NCBI GenBank assembly: GCA_964634565.1 | Contig: CAZWLP010000013.1 | Location: 1 to 42,627, forward strand | DNA length: 42,627 nt | Origin: JAUVKT01 sp964634565 | GTDB lineage: Bacteria; Bacteroidota; Bacteroidia; Bacteroidales; VadinHA17 | Direction: 5' to 3' | Part shown: positions 34,918-42,627 of the stretch, one piece after another | How the letters are laid out: every line of letters starts with the position of its first letter | Numbering within the stretch: position 1 is the stretch's first letter | The notes under the pieces: model-generated | Told to the model about the DNA's origin: nothing | The model's database searches: none | The model's input: only the letters and a program-made list of their open reading frames with translations | Position numbers and translations under genes: made by a program

Positions 34918-36333
34918 ATGAAGAAATGTCTATATTATTCGGTTTTTGACACCATTTCCGATATTGCAGGTTCAATGAATCTTGAAGCTTATGTAGTTGG
35001 AGGCTTTGTTCGTGATTGCATCCTTAAGAGAAATAATGTAAAAAAGGATATCGATATAGTAGTAATAGGTGATGGGATAAGTGTAGCCAGGAAAGTCGCG
35101 AAAAAAATCAACCCCAAAATTAAAATTTCTGTTTTTAAGAATTTTGGCACAGCTATGTTCAGACATAAAGGCATTGATATAGAATTTGTGGGTGCAAGAA
35201 AAGAGTCTTATCGCTTAACTTCCAGAAAACCAGAAATCAGCTCAGGGACACTTGAAGATGATCAAAAAAGAAGAGATTTCACCATAAATGCAATGGCAAT
35301 TAGTCTTAATAGAGAAAGCTATGGCGATTTTATAGACCCCTTTAATGGCATCAACGACCTGAAAAACAAAATAATAACAACTCCTCTGGATCCGGATATC
35401 ACTTTCTCTGATGATCCACTACGTATGATGAGAGCTATTCGCTTTGCATGTCAGCTTAAGTTCACGATAGACAATAGTACCTTTGATGCAATAATAAGAA
35501 ATGCAGGAAGGATAAAGATTGTTTCACCAGAAAGAATAACAGAAGAACTAAATAAAATACTGGAATCCGACAAACCATCAATCGGATTAAAACTTTTGTC
35601 AGAAAGCAAACTGTTAATCCATATCCTGAAGGAACTGGAAGAGATGAAAGGTGTGGATATAATAAATGACAAAGGACATAAAGATAATTTTCTACATACA
35701 ATCCAGGTGGTGGATAATGTAAGTAAGATGTCAGATAATCTGTATTTAAGATGGGCCGCCCTTCTACACGATATAGCCAAACCACTTACAAAAAAATACT
35801 CCGATAATATAGGATGGTCGTTTCACGGACATGAATTTATTGGAGCTAAAATGATACCGGGCATCTTTAAAAAGATGCGCCTACCATTGAATGAAAAAAT
35901 GAAGTATGTTCAGAAGCTGGTAAGTCTTCATCTCCGGCCAATCATACTATCACAGGAAGAAGTGACAGATTCTGCCGTACGGAGGCTGCTATTCGAGGCC
36001 GGTAACGATATTGACGACCTGATGCTATTATGCGAAGCCGATATCACATCAAAGAATGAAAAAAAGATAAAATTACATCTTCAGAATTTTGCACTGGTAC
36101 GACAAAAGCTTAAGGAGATCGAAGAAAGGGATCATATTCGCAATTTTCAACCTCCGGTAAGTGGTGACGAAATAAAAGATATTTTCGGAATAGGCCCATG
36201 CAAAGAAATCGGAATAATCAAGGATTTTATTAAAGAAGCTATTCTTGAAGGCGAAATACCTAATGAAACTGAAGCTGCCAGAAAGTTAATGTACAAAAAA
36301 GCCTCTGAACTGGGACTTGAAAAAAAGAAGTAA
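34918..36333 (+). CDS. CCA tRNA nucleotidyltransferase / poly(A) polymerase family protein with HD domain
   Basis: 471 aa. Class II nucleotidyltransferase head: VVGGFVRDCIL (27-36), metal-binding DID (44-46), and EDDQKRRDFTINAMAI (113-128); neck region SDDPLRMMRAIRFA; HD phosphohydrolase-type domain with His260 and HD at 284-285 (LLHDIAKP); C-terminal helices. The combination with HD is typical of the CCA-adding enzyme in Bacteroidota, which repairs or completes tRNA 3' ends; this is consistent with the tRNA-Met gene here having no encoded CCA. A-adding only or poly(A) polymerase activity cannot be excluded by sequence. Its stop directly abuts the stop of the convergent nuclease gene. Confidence 0.9.
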   Translation: MKKCLYYSVFDTISDIAGSMNLEAYVVGGFVRDCILKRNNVKKDIDIVVIGDGISVARKVAKKINPKIKISVFKNFGTAMFRHKGIDIEFVGARKESYRLTSRKPEISSGTLEDDQKRRDFTINAMAISLNRESYGDFIDPFNGINDLKNKIITTPLDPDITFSDDPLRMMRAIRFACQLKFTIDNSTFDAIIRNAGRIKIVSPERITEELNKILESDKPSIGLKLLSESKLLIHILKELEEMKGVDIINDKGHKDNFLHTIQVVDNVSKMSDNLYLRWAALLHDIAKPLTKKYSDNIGWSFHGHEFIGAKMIPGIFKKMRLPLNEKMKYVQKLVSLHLRPIILSQEEVTDSAVRRLLFEAGNDIDDLMLLCEADITSKNEKKIKLHLQNFALVRQKLKEIEERDHIRNFQPPVSGDEIKDIFGIGPCKEIGIIKDFIKEAILEGEIPNETEAARKLMYKKASELGLEKKK

Positions 36334-37386
36334 TTAATTGTCTGTATCCAGGTCTATTATTATCGGAAGATGATCACTGTATCCCCCTGAATACCGTGGA
36401 CCCGCAAAGGTTGAAAAGGGTTTCATTCCTCGGTAAGTCTTATCTGTTGAAAGCATATAATCATGTCTTATTACAGAGAATGAATTCTCTACATATGAAT
36501 ATCCCTTATAAGCATCGAGCAAATTACGATTCAAAATAAACTGGTCATATTGAAGCCACAGACCCTGGTACTTATATGAACCATATTCTTTAAATGAAGT
36601 GCTGATGGAAGGATTAAAATAGCTATATCCCTTTTTATTATCACCCGATGAATTGATTAAATTAATTATCAGATCTGAATCAGGCTCGCAGTTAAAATCG
36701 CCCATAACAACAATCTTTAGCTCATTCTCAATTTCTAAAATCTTTTCTTTTATCATGTCTGAGACTATCTTACGTAACTTTTCAGTAGCACTAACTCCTC
36801 CCCTTCTCGAAGGCCAGTGAGTAACTACTATTCCCAGGGTATCTTTATCATCTGCAAGCTTAGAAAACAGAACCGACCTTGTGGCTAATGTGTCACCAGA
36901 GCTATAAACCGGATAAAAAACTTCGCTCGACAATATCCTGAAACGAGAACTATAAATCAAGGCTACCCCTATCCCCCTTGTGTCAGCAGATACTCCGTAA
37001 ATTTGCTTATAGTCAACCCTCTTAAGAAAAGTATTTGAAAGAAGATCAGAGATTACCTCGCTGTTTTCCACCTCGCAAAGTCCAATTATATCAGGTGGCC
37101 TCCACCTACCCGAAGATGCAATTACTTTTGAGATGCTGTTCAATTTTCTGGTATACCTGTAAGTGTTCCATCTTCGTATACCAGATGGTAAAAATTCTCC
37201 GTCGTTAAGATCACTGTCGATAGTATCAAAGAGATTTTCAACATTATAAAACATTATCCTTATACCATCCTCACCAGGTACCCTGGGAATCCTGCTAACA
37301 GAGGTAAAAAGGATTAAGGTTAGAATACCAGAAATAAGTATAATGCCATAATCATATACCCGAAATCTCTCCAATTTGTCTTTCAT
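36334..37386 (-). CDS. Membrane-anchored endonuclease/exonuclease/phosphatase (EEP) family protein
   Basis: 350 aa. One N-terminal hydrophobic helix (about 13-30), then an EEP domain: IMFYNVENLFD (Asn48), IIGLCEVEN (metal Glu), THWPSRRGG, VMGDFNCEP and the C-terminal SDHLPI. The fold hydrolyses phosphodiester or phosphomonoester bonds in nucleic acids, inositol phosphates or sphingolipids; the substrate here is unknown. The helix would place the enzyme on the outer face of the inner membrane. It overlaps the upstream beta-helix gene by 35 bp and is the last gene of the minus-strand operon. Confidence 0.85.
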   Translation of the reverse strand: MKDKLERFRVYDYGIILISGILTLILFTSVSRIPRVPGEDGIRIMFYNVENLFDTIDSDLNDGEFLPSGIRRWNTYRYTRKLNSISKVIASSGRWRPPDIIGLCEVENSEVISDLLSNTFLKRVDYKQIYGVSADTRGIGVALIYSSRFRILSSEVFYPVYSSGDTLATRSVLFSKLADDKDTLGIVVTHWPSRRGGVSATEKLRKIVSDMIKEKILEIENELKIVVMGDFNCEPDSDLIINLINSSGDNKKGYSYFNPSISTSFKEYGSYKYQGLWLQYDQFILNRNLLDAYKGYSYVENSFSVIRHDYMLSTDKTYRGMKPFSTFAGPRYSGGYSDHLPIIIDLDTDN

Positions 37387-38761
37387 ATGCTCCTATATCA
37401 GGTCCAATATCCTGAAATCTGCTAAATCCGCGTATATCATATTCCAGTAGAATCGATATACCCCGATCAGCTCTGTCAACAAGTACCGACAGCGTATCAG
37501 GTCTCAGATCATAATCATATACTGAGATATAACCCGGGTCAGAACTAATAATTGATCCTGTTAGATTATAATCTGCCCAGAAAGCAAGTTCCTGGTTAAT
37601 AGATAACATACAATTATTAAACTGACAGTTCAGGATGCTGGCATCTGACGAATAAATTACTATTTCATTGTCCAGGCTACCCGTCAGCGATGAATTTGAA
37701 AATACAGACTGTTCAAGTACTCCCGTATAAACAATATTGTTATATTCTACAAAATCAGATATCATAATACCAGGGCTTGTGCGAATGCTATAATCCCAGT
37801 AAGAGTTTATAGAACAATGGGTAAATTTATATGAACCCCCCATTGCCAGGTAAAGAGAATAAAATCCACAATGAGTAATAATGCAATTGGATGCTTCAAT
37901 AGATGCTCCAAGAGATGAGATGCCGCATACACTATTATGAAGAATCTTTGTATTTAATAAGGTCAGATCAGGTGCAGGATCGATAGTTCCAAGGTTTCCA
38001 AGATGGATAGCACTTACAGCGTTTATTATGTCTGCGTTTGCTATCCTGTTATTCTGACTACCATTAAGAAAGTAGATACCCTCCCACTGACCGGGAATAT
38101 CGTCGTAGAACTGTTCAACTCTGTCAGATGAGAAAAGAACTCTGTTTGAAACAGATCCCTCCACCAGAAGTGTGCCAGCGATATACATGGTGGATCCTCT
38201 GTGAAAAAAGATCCTTGCTCCCTCTTCAATAGTTAACACTTCTCCGGTATCAACCATCATTGAGTTATATATTACATATGGCTTTTCATCAGTCCATATC
38301 TGACTTGAAACTTCCTCCCCTTCAATCAGGTTAATATCCTGTCCCCAGGCTAAAATATTTATATCCTGGATATTACCATTATTATATAAGAAAACTATAG
38401 AATCATTGATCATAACAGGACTATTGGAGCTGGTCGGATCAATAAGAGCATCAATAAAAATAAATATACTGTCTCCGGGAGCAATTTCAACATCCCTAAT
38501 AATATTACCCGGCACGCCATTAATGTTTAACCTGAAGAAAGAGTTATTAAGAGAGATCTTATCTATCTTAACCCATCTATTATTATGATTAATTACTCTT
38601 AATTCACTTGTTGATGTACCTATTGTGGTAAAAACTGTATCAAAATAGACAGTATCTACTGAAAACTCTAAAACCAGATTATCGCCAGTAAAATACTTCT
38701 TCTCCGTACAGCCCCAGATAATAATATAGAGTACTGTTATTAGCAGCAGTAACCTTTTCAT
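37352..38761 (-). CDS. Beta-helix lipoprotein
   Basis: 469 aa from the ATG at 38761; a TTG three codons upstream (38770) is less likely. Lipoprotein signal with lipobox IIWGC. An N-terminal beta-sandwich-like part (about 20-130, ending ILAWGQDINL) precedes a right-handed parallel beta-helix (about 170-430) with repeated short strands and turns such as GARIFFHRGSTMYIAGTLLVEG and NSVCGISSLGASIEASNCIITHC. No catalytic motif is evident; such proteins are generally envelope-exposed binding or scaffolding lipoproteins. Starts 28 bp after the PorP/SprF gene and is coupled to the nuclease gene by overlap. Confidence 0.8.
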   Translation of the reverse strand: MKRLLLLITVLYIIIWGCTEKKYFTGDNLVLEFSVDTVYFDTVFTTIGTSTSELRVINHNNRWVKIDKISLNNSFFRLNINGVPGNIIRDVEIAPGDSIFIFIDALIDPTSSNSPVMINDSIVFLYNNGNIQDINILAWGQDINLIEGEEVSSQIWTDEKPYVIYNSMMVDTGEVLTIEEGARIFFHRGSTMYIAGTLLVEGSVSNRVLFSSDRVEQFYDDIPGQWEGIYFLNGSQNNRIANADIINAVSAIHLGNLGTIDPAPDLTLLNTKILHNSVCGISSLGASIEASNCIITHCGFYSLYLAMGGSYKFTHCSINSYWDYSIRTSPGIMISDFVEYNNIVYTGVLEQSVFSNSSLTGSLDNEIVIYSSDASILNCQFNNCMLSINQELAFWADYNLTGSIISSDPGYISVYDYDLRPDTLSVLVDRADRGISILLEYDIRGFSRFQDIGPDIGAYERQIGEISGI

Positions 38762-38789
38762 AGGTTTCAAGACAAAAAACGAAACTTAT

Positions 38790-39782
38790 CTAGTATTTAT
38801 TGAGCCACCTGTATCTTCTTGCACTATCACCGAATTTAACGGCAATAGACAACTCGTGGGAGCCATAGCTATGTTTTCTGATATCAGTAAGGGCAAAATC
38901 AAATGCATATGCAAAATAAAATCTGTCATAAGTAAATCCAAGCAGCAATATTATTGCATCCTGTGATCTGTATGATAATCCTGCCCAATAATCTCCCTGA
39001 TAATAAACCCTTGCTGTGATATCAGCCTGGAAAGACTTAAATAGCATATCAGAAGATTTAAACATTGCTGACGGTTCTACAACCCAAACATCACCCTGTA
39101 CCGGTATTTTTATACCTCCCGTAAGGAAAAAATGACCTAACTCCGTGCGTGGATTTTCAGCCGTATTACCCAGCGTAAGAGACCCCCTGAATAATTGTGT
39201 TGCAGCAAAGCCAATATAATAATTTCTTGTAGTAAAACTGGCTCCAAAATTAAAATCAGGAATAAATACTACCCTGTCATAGTTATTCAGAAACTCATCA
39301 TCGTAGTCATGTAAAACCGCACCATCAATATCAATCGCAAATTGATAGGCAGTTGCTCCAAGGCCAAATGACAATTGACGGTAATTTCTTAAATCAATAT
39401 GATATGCATAAGCAGCCTCGAAACCTGTCCTCCGGATAATACCATTCTGATCATTAAAAACATATCCTCCAATACCTACTCTACCTCCACGGGTAGGGCG
39501 AACCAGCTTTCTCCTGACAGATGTAGATCTCTGGATAAAACTGGTTTTCAATAACCTGGTCTGAAAAGCAACTGCATATGTACTTGGAGAATTTTTGAGT
39601 CCTGCCCATTGCTCTCTTGCTGTCAGATTAACCGATGTATAACCATCACTACCAGCATAAGAAGGATTTATTAGAAACCCGTTCATAACATACTGGCTAT
39701 ACATAGGAACCTGCTGGGCTTCCATATTGGATCCCAGCAGGATAATAATTATTGTAAGAAATAGTGCTTTAAATAATCTCAT
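38790..39782 (-). CDS. PorP/SprF family type IX secretion system outer-membrane protein
   Basis: 330 aa with signal peptide (about 1-22, ending MEAQ). Family hallmarks: QVPMYSQYVMNGFLINPSYAGSDG at the N-terminus, LTAREQWAGLKNSPSTY, then a beta-barrel-like succession of aromatic strands ending near LSIAVKFGD. PorP/SprF proteins sit in the outer membrane; SprF is needed to bring SprB-type cargo with a type B C-terminal domain to the surface. It lies 22 bp after a large cargo-type gene, matching the known pairing. Confidence 0.92.
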   Translation of the reverse strand: MRLFKALFLTIIIILLGSNMEAQQVPMYSQYVMNGFLINPSYAGSDGYTSVNLTAREQWAGLKNSPSTYAVAFQTRLLKTSFIQRSTSVRRKLVRPTRGGRVGIGGYVFNDQNGIIRRTGFEAAYAYHIDLRNYRQLSFGLGATAYQFAIDIDGAVLHDYDDEFLNNYDRVVFIPDFNFGASFTTRNYYIGFAATQLFRGSLTLGNTAENPRTELGHFFLTGGIKIPVQGDVWVVEPSAMFKSSDMLFKSFQADITARVYYQGDYWAGLSYRSQDAIILLLGFTYDRFYFAYAFDFALTDIRKHSYGSHELSIAVKFGDSARRYRWLNKY

Positions 39783-39804
39783 CTAGCCCCGAATTTAATC
39801 AAAA

Positions 39805-42627
39805 TTATCTAATAATAGTTATTGTTCCGGTCAATGGCTTAGAACCATTACCCAGATTCAGTATATAGTGATAGGAATCGACAGGCAGCAGTTTACCTTT
39901 AAAGGTACCATCCCACTGATTTTCACTTAGATTCTTAGCACTGTATATTAGTTTACCCCAACGATTAAAGATCCGTATCTCAGCATCAGGATAAATATCA
40001 ATGTAGTCGATCACTAATATATCATTCTTGCCATCAACATTTCCCGGTGTAATAATCTCCGGTACCTGAATGCAATTAACTCCAAGCAGATCAACAGTTA
40101 TTACTTCTTGTTCTGTACAGCCATTAAGGTCGGTAACATCTACAGTATAAGTCCCATCAGGTATACCTGTCCTGTCTTCTCCATTATCTCCATCATCCCA
40201 GAGGAAGGTATATGGAGATACTCCACCGGTAATTATCAGATCAATAGCCCCCGCATTATCACCTGGACAATTGGCATCTGTAACATCGAAATCAATTACA
40301 AGAGGCATTGGCTCAGTCAGGCTTACATCATATGTTTCTTCACAACCAATACCATCAGTTACTGTTAAACTGTAAAGTCCTGCCTCAAGGTTAATAATAT
40401 CTTCATCTGTAGAAGTAAATCCATTCGGACCTGTCCATGATATGGTTAGCAAGCCTGTTCCTCCCACAACATCAACCTCAATTGCCCCGTCAGAGCTACC
40501 ATTACAGGAGACTCCATAGCCATTGTAATCAGATTCTGAAACTGGAGTAATAACTATTTGAGGTGGCTCATTTATCGTAATATTAAACACCTGTGGATTA
40601 CAGCCATTAGCATCATCAATATTTAGTACATATGCTCCTGCTTCAAGTCCGCTAATATCTACATCTGTAGAAGTAAATCCATCCGGCCCGGTCCATGAAA
40701 CTGAATATGGTGTTGTTCCTCCTGAAACCGTCATAGTAATAGATGCATCATTCGACTGATAGCACGAATTATGAACAACTGCATCAATGGCTGCTGCAAA
40801 CGGTGCAGGTTCAATAATTGTTATTAAAGAATCAAAGGTGCAGCCCGCAGCATCCATTACACTTAAAGTGTAAGAGGCTGCTGACAAGCCAGTAAAGTCA
40901 CCTGATGGGCCATAAGGACCGGCATCAATACTGAATGTATATGGTGCAGTTCCTCCTGTTCCATCAATCCTTAATATTCCATCAGACAATCCATTACAAG
41001 AAATATCACTATGCTCAATAACTGATATTCCCGGAACTTCATTTAGAGTGAGAATCTTATCATCACTCGCGTCACCACATGTTCCTCCACCGGTAACAGT
41101 AAGTGTAAGAGTAACATTACCCGCTGTAATATCATCTGAGCCAAATGTATATATCGGGTCAATTACTGCATTATCATCAAATGTTCCATTTCCGCTGGTG
41201 GTCCATAATATTGTTCCTCCTGATGATGTAGCATCGTTAACAGGATAACTCACCACAGACCCGCAAACTGAATCATCAGCGCCAGCATCAGCAGTAGGTG
41301 CAGGTACAAAGTTAATAAGCAGGTCATCATTCACGGATCCGCATGTTCCAGGCCCTGTTACTGTTAGAGTAAGAGTTACCGGCCCAACATCTGAAGGTCC
41401 GAATTCATATGTAGGATTAATAATAGCATCATCGTCAAATGTTCCGTCACCTGATGTTGTCCACAGTAAGGTTCCATTAGACGCTGATGCTCCCGAGATA
41501 GTAACATCAATCGGTGATCCACAGAGGTCAATATCTGGACCGGCATCCACTGTAGGTGCATCGTATATGGTAACCTTCATCGTATCAACATCAGTTGAAC
41601 AACCTATTATTGCTGTAACATCCATATATAACTTAACACTGTCTGCATCGCTGGTTCCAATAAAATATATTGGTGTAAGCGATGTTGGATCATCAAAACT
41701 ACCATTACCGGTAGTACCCCATAATATGGTACCATTTATTACTGAAGCAGTATTTATTGGAACCGAGGCATCAGTAATACATATTGCCTCATCAGCTCCC
41801 GCATCAGCCACAACAGCAGCAGTATCAATTACTGTTACTATCGCAGTACCAGGAGCGGTATTTCCAGCAGCATCAAATGCTGTAACATTTATTGTATTAG
41901 CTCCTAGTTCTGAACAATCAAATACAAGCTTATCGAGCTGAACTTCAGTAATTCCGCAATTATCAGAACTGGTAGCTGCTACATAAACATAAGAGCTGTC
42001 TATAGTAACAATACCTCCTGCTCCGATAGCCACTGTAGTATCTATTGTTACAAGTAAAGGATCTTCATTGTCAGTTACGATTACGTCATACTGACAAGTT
42101 CCTGGATTACCACTTCCATCTATTGCAGTCCATATTATTGTAGTTACACCAGCAGGCAGAACTTCACCTGCAAGAGTAGCCGTACCATTAAAGTCATTGG
42201 TAAGTGTAGCAACCGTACAATTATCTGTTGCTGTCGCATCAAATTCAGTACCTACAACTGTATATCCACAAACTCCAGGATCAGTATCCTTAGCCTGATC
42301 ACCAACACAAATCGCTACCGGAAGTTCTGTGTCAGTAACAATAACATCGAATTCACAAGTAGATATGTTTCCACAATCATCAGTAGCAGTATATGTTACA
42401 GTCGTCGTTCCAACCAGGAATACATCTCCTGGCGCATGGCTACGTGTAAGGCTTGCCAGGCTACAATTATCCGTTGCTGTAGGCTCTGTCCAATTTACAA
42501 CTGCATCGCAGCTTCCGGCGTTTGCTGAAACAATGATATCTGATGGGCAATCTGATATTACAGGTGCTGTATTATCCTCTACGGTTATTGTCTGGGTATA
42601 AGTAGCACTAACATTACCACATCCATC
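39805..42627 (-). CDS. Giant secreted HYR/SprB-repeat protein with type IX (CHU_C) C-terminal domain (5' end beyond window)
   Basis: The frame is open from the window edge to the TAA at 39805, 940 codons, so this is the C-terminal part of a larger protein; an in-frame GTG at 42031-42033 is not a real start. Order: HYR-type repeats (to about 41850; ISDCPSDIIV, TVTYTATDDCGN), three PKD-like repeats of about 85 aa (each TSGNGTFDD-like), four SprB-type repeats (about 41030-40085; ISCNGLSDG, GGTAPYTFS, TGPDGFTSTD), and the gliding-motility-associated C-terminal domain (IRIFNRWGKLIY, WDGTFKG, YILNL). It is probably exported by type IX secretion and displayed on the surface as an adhesin or filament, with the adjacent PorP/SprF protein as partner. 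Substrate or ligand unknown. Confidence 0.92.
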   Translation of the reverse strand, partial: DGCGNVSATYTQTITVEDNTAPVISDCPSDIIVSANAGSCDAVVNWTEPTATDNCSLASLTRSHAPGDVFLVGTTTVTYTATDDCGNISTCEFDVIVTDTELPVAICVGDQAKDTDPGVCGYTVVGTEFDATATDNCTVATLTNDFNGTATLAGEVLPAGVTTIIWTAIDGSGNPGTCQYDVIVTDNEDPLLVTIDTTVAIGAGGIVTIDSSYVYVAATSSDNCGITEVQLDKLVFDCSELGANTINVTAFDAAGNTAPGTAIVTVIDTAAVVADAGADEAICITDASVPINTASVINGTILWGTTGNGSFDDPTSLTPIYFIGTSDADSVKLYMDVTAIIGCSTDVDTMKVTIYDAPTVDAGPDIDLCGSPIDVTISGASASNGTLLWTTSGDGTFDDDAIINPTYEFGPSDVGPVTLTLTVTGPGTCGSVNDDLLINFVPAPTADAGADDSVCGSVVSYPVNDATSSGGTILWTTSGNGTFDDNAVIDPIYTFGSDDITAGNVTLTLTVTGGGTCGDASDDKILTLNEVPGISVIEHSDISCNGLSDGILRIDGTGGTAPYTFSIDAGPYGPSGDFTGLSAASYTLSVMDAAGCTFDSLITIIEPAPFAAAIDAVVHNSCYQSNDASITMTVSGGTTPYSVSWTGPDGFTSTDVDISGLEAGAYVLNIDDANGCNPQVFNITINEPPQIVITPVSESDYNGYGVSCNGSSDGAIEVDVVGGTGLLTISWTGPNGFTSTDEDIINLEAGLYSLTVTDGIGCEETYDVSLTEPMPLVIDFDVTDANCPGDNAGAIDLIITGGVSPYTFLWDDGDNGEDRTGIPDGTYTVDVTDLNGCTEQEVITVDLLGVNCIQVPEIITPGNVDGKNDILVIDYIDIYPDAEIRIFNRWGKLIYSAKNLSENQWDGTFKGKLLPVDSYHYILNLGNGSKPLTGTITIIR

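Noticed and set aside
41567..41941. 124-aa plus-strand frame opposite the HYR/PKD repeats
   Set aside because: Low-complexity Ser/Val/Thr-rich antisense of a repetitive secreted protein; no independent support.
42031..42033. GTG as the start of the HYR/SprB-repeat protein
   Set aside because: The frame stays open to the window edge and the upstream 198 codons encode further HYR repeats, so the real start lies outside.

Overview
The window is an AT-rich, gene-dense chromosomal segment from a Bacteroidota bacterium, most likely a Bacteroidales/Marinilabiliales-type member. The evidence is a PorP/SprF outer-membrane protein next to a giant secreted protein with a gliding-motility-type C-terminal domain, an RprXY-like two-component pair, many lipoprotein signal peptides, tetratricopeptide sensor kinases, and repeated TAnnTTTG (-7) promoter boxes with few Shine-Dalgarno sequences. 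A 100-base N run at 15450-15549 marks an assembly gap, so this is a draft scaffold. Both window edges cut genes.

Left part (1-9766): the last 19 codons of a probable class-V aminotransferase/cysteine desulfurase; a two-gene operon of M14 zinc-carboxypeptidase-like exoproteins, one with intact zinc ligands and one that has lost them; a small coiled-coil membrane protein; an unknown 112-aa protein; a MacB/FtsX-type ABC permease; a lipoprotein subtilase; a START-like protein; and tRNA-Met(CAT) with a clear promoter. Between the tRNA and the next gene lies a 388-bp non-coding stretch of nested inverted repeats.

Middle (10155-26033): an unusual lipoprotein that is essentially the periplasmic region of SecD without its membrane segments; a large hybrid histidine kinase with a PocR-like sensor, four PAS domains and a receiver, cut by the gap; LptF/G permease; ribBA; a DUF4405-type membrane protein; fmt; a glucosaminidase-LysM lipoprotein carrying an in-frame heptanucleotide repeat; cytidine deaminase; an RprXY-like response regulator and kinase; an RluA-type pseudouridine synthase coupled to panB. 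Several convergent pairs overlap at their stop codons.

Right part (26034-42627): dnaK; then a tight five-gene operon of a MORN-like protein, xseA, two TPR sensor kinases (the second without its phospho-acceptor histidine) and xseB, so the two exonuclease VII subunit genes are separated by signalling genes. Thioredoxin and a CCA-adding-enzyme-like nucleotidyltransferase follow. On the minus strand a four-gene operon runs in from beyond the window: a HYR/SprB-repeat secreted protein with a type IX secretion C-terminal domain, its likely PorP/SprF partner, a beta-helix lipoprotein and a membrane-anchored endonuclease/phosphatase-family enzyme.

The most unusual items are the SecD-head lipoprotein (10155-11393) and the xseA-kinase-kinase-xseB operon (28843-34264). 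No phage, insertion sequence, plasmid gene or CRISPR array was seen.
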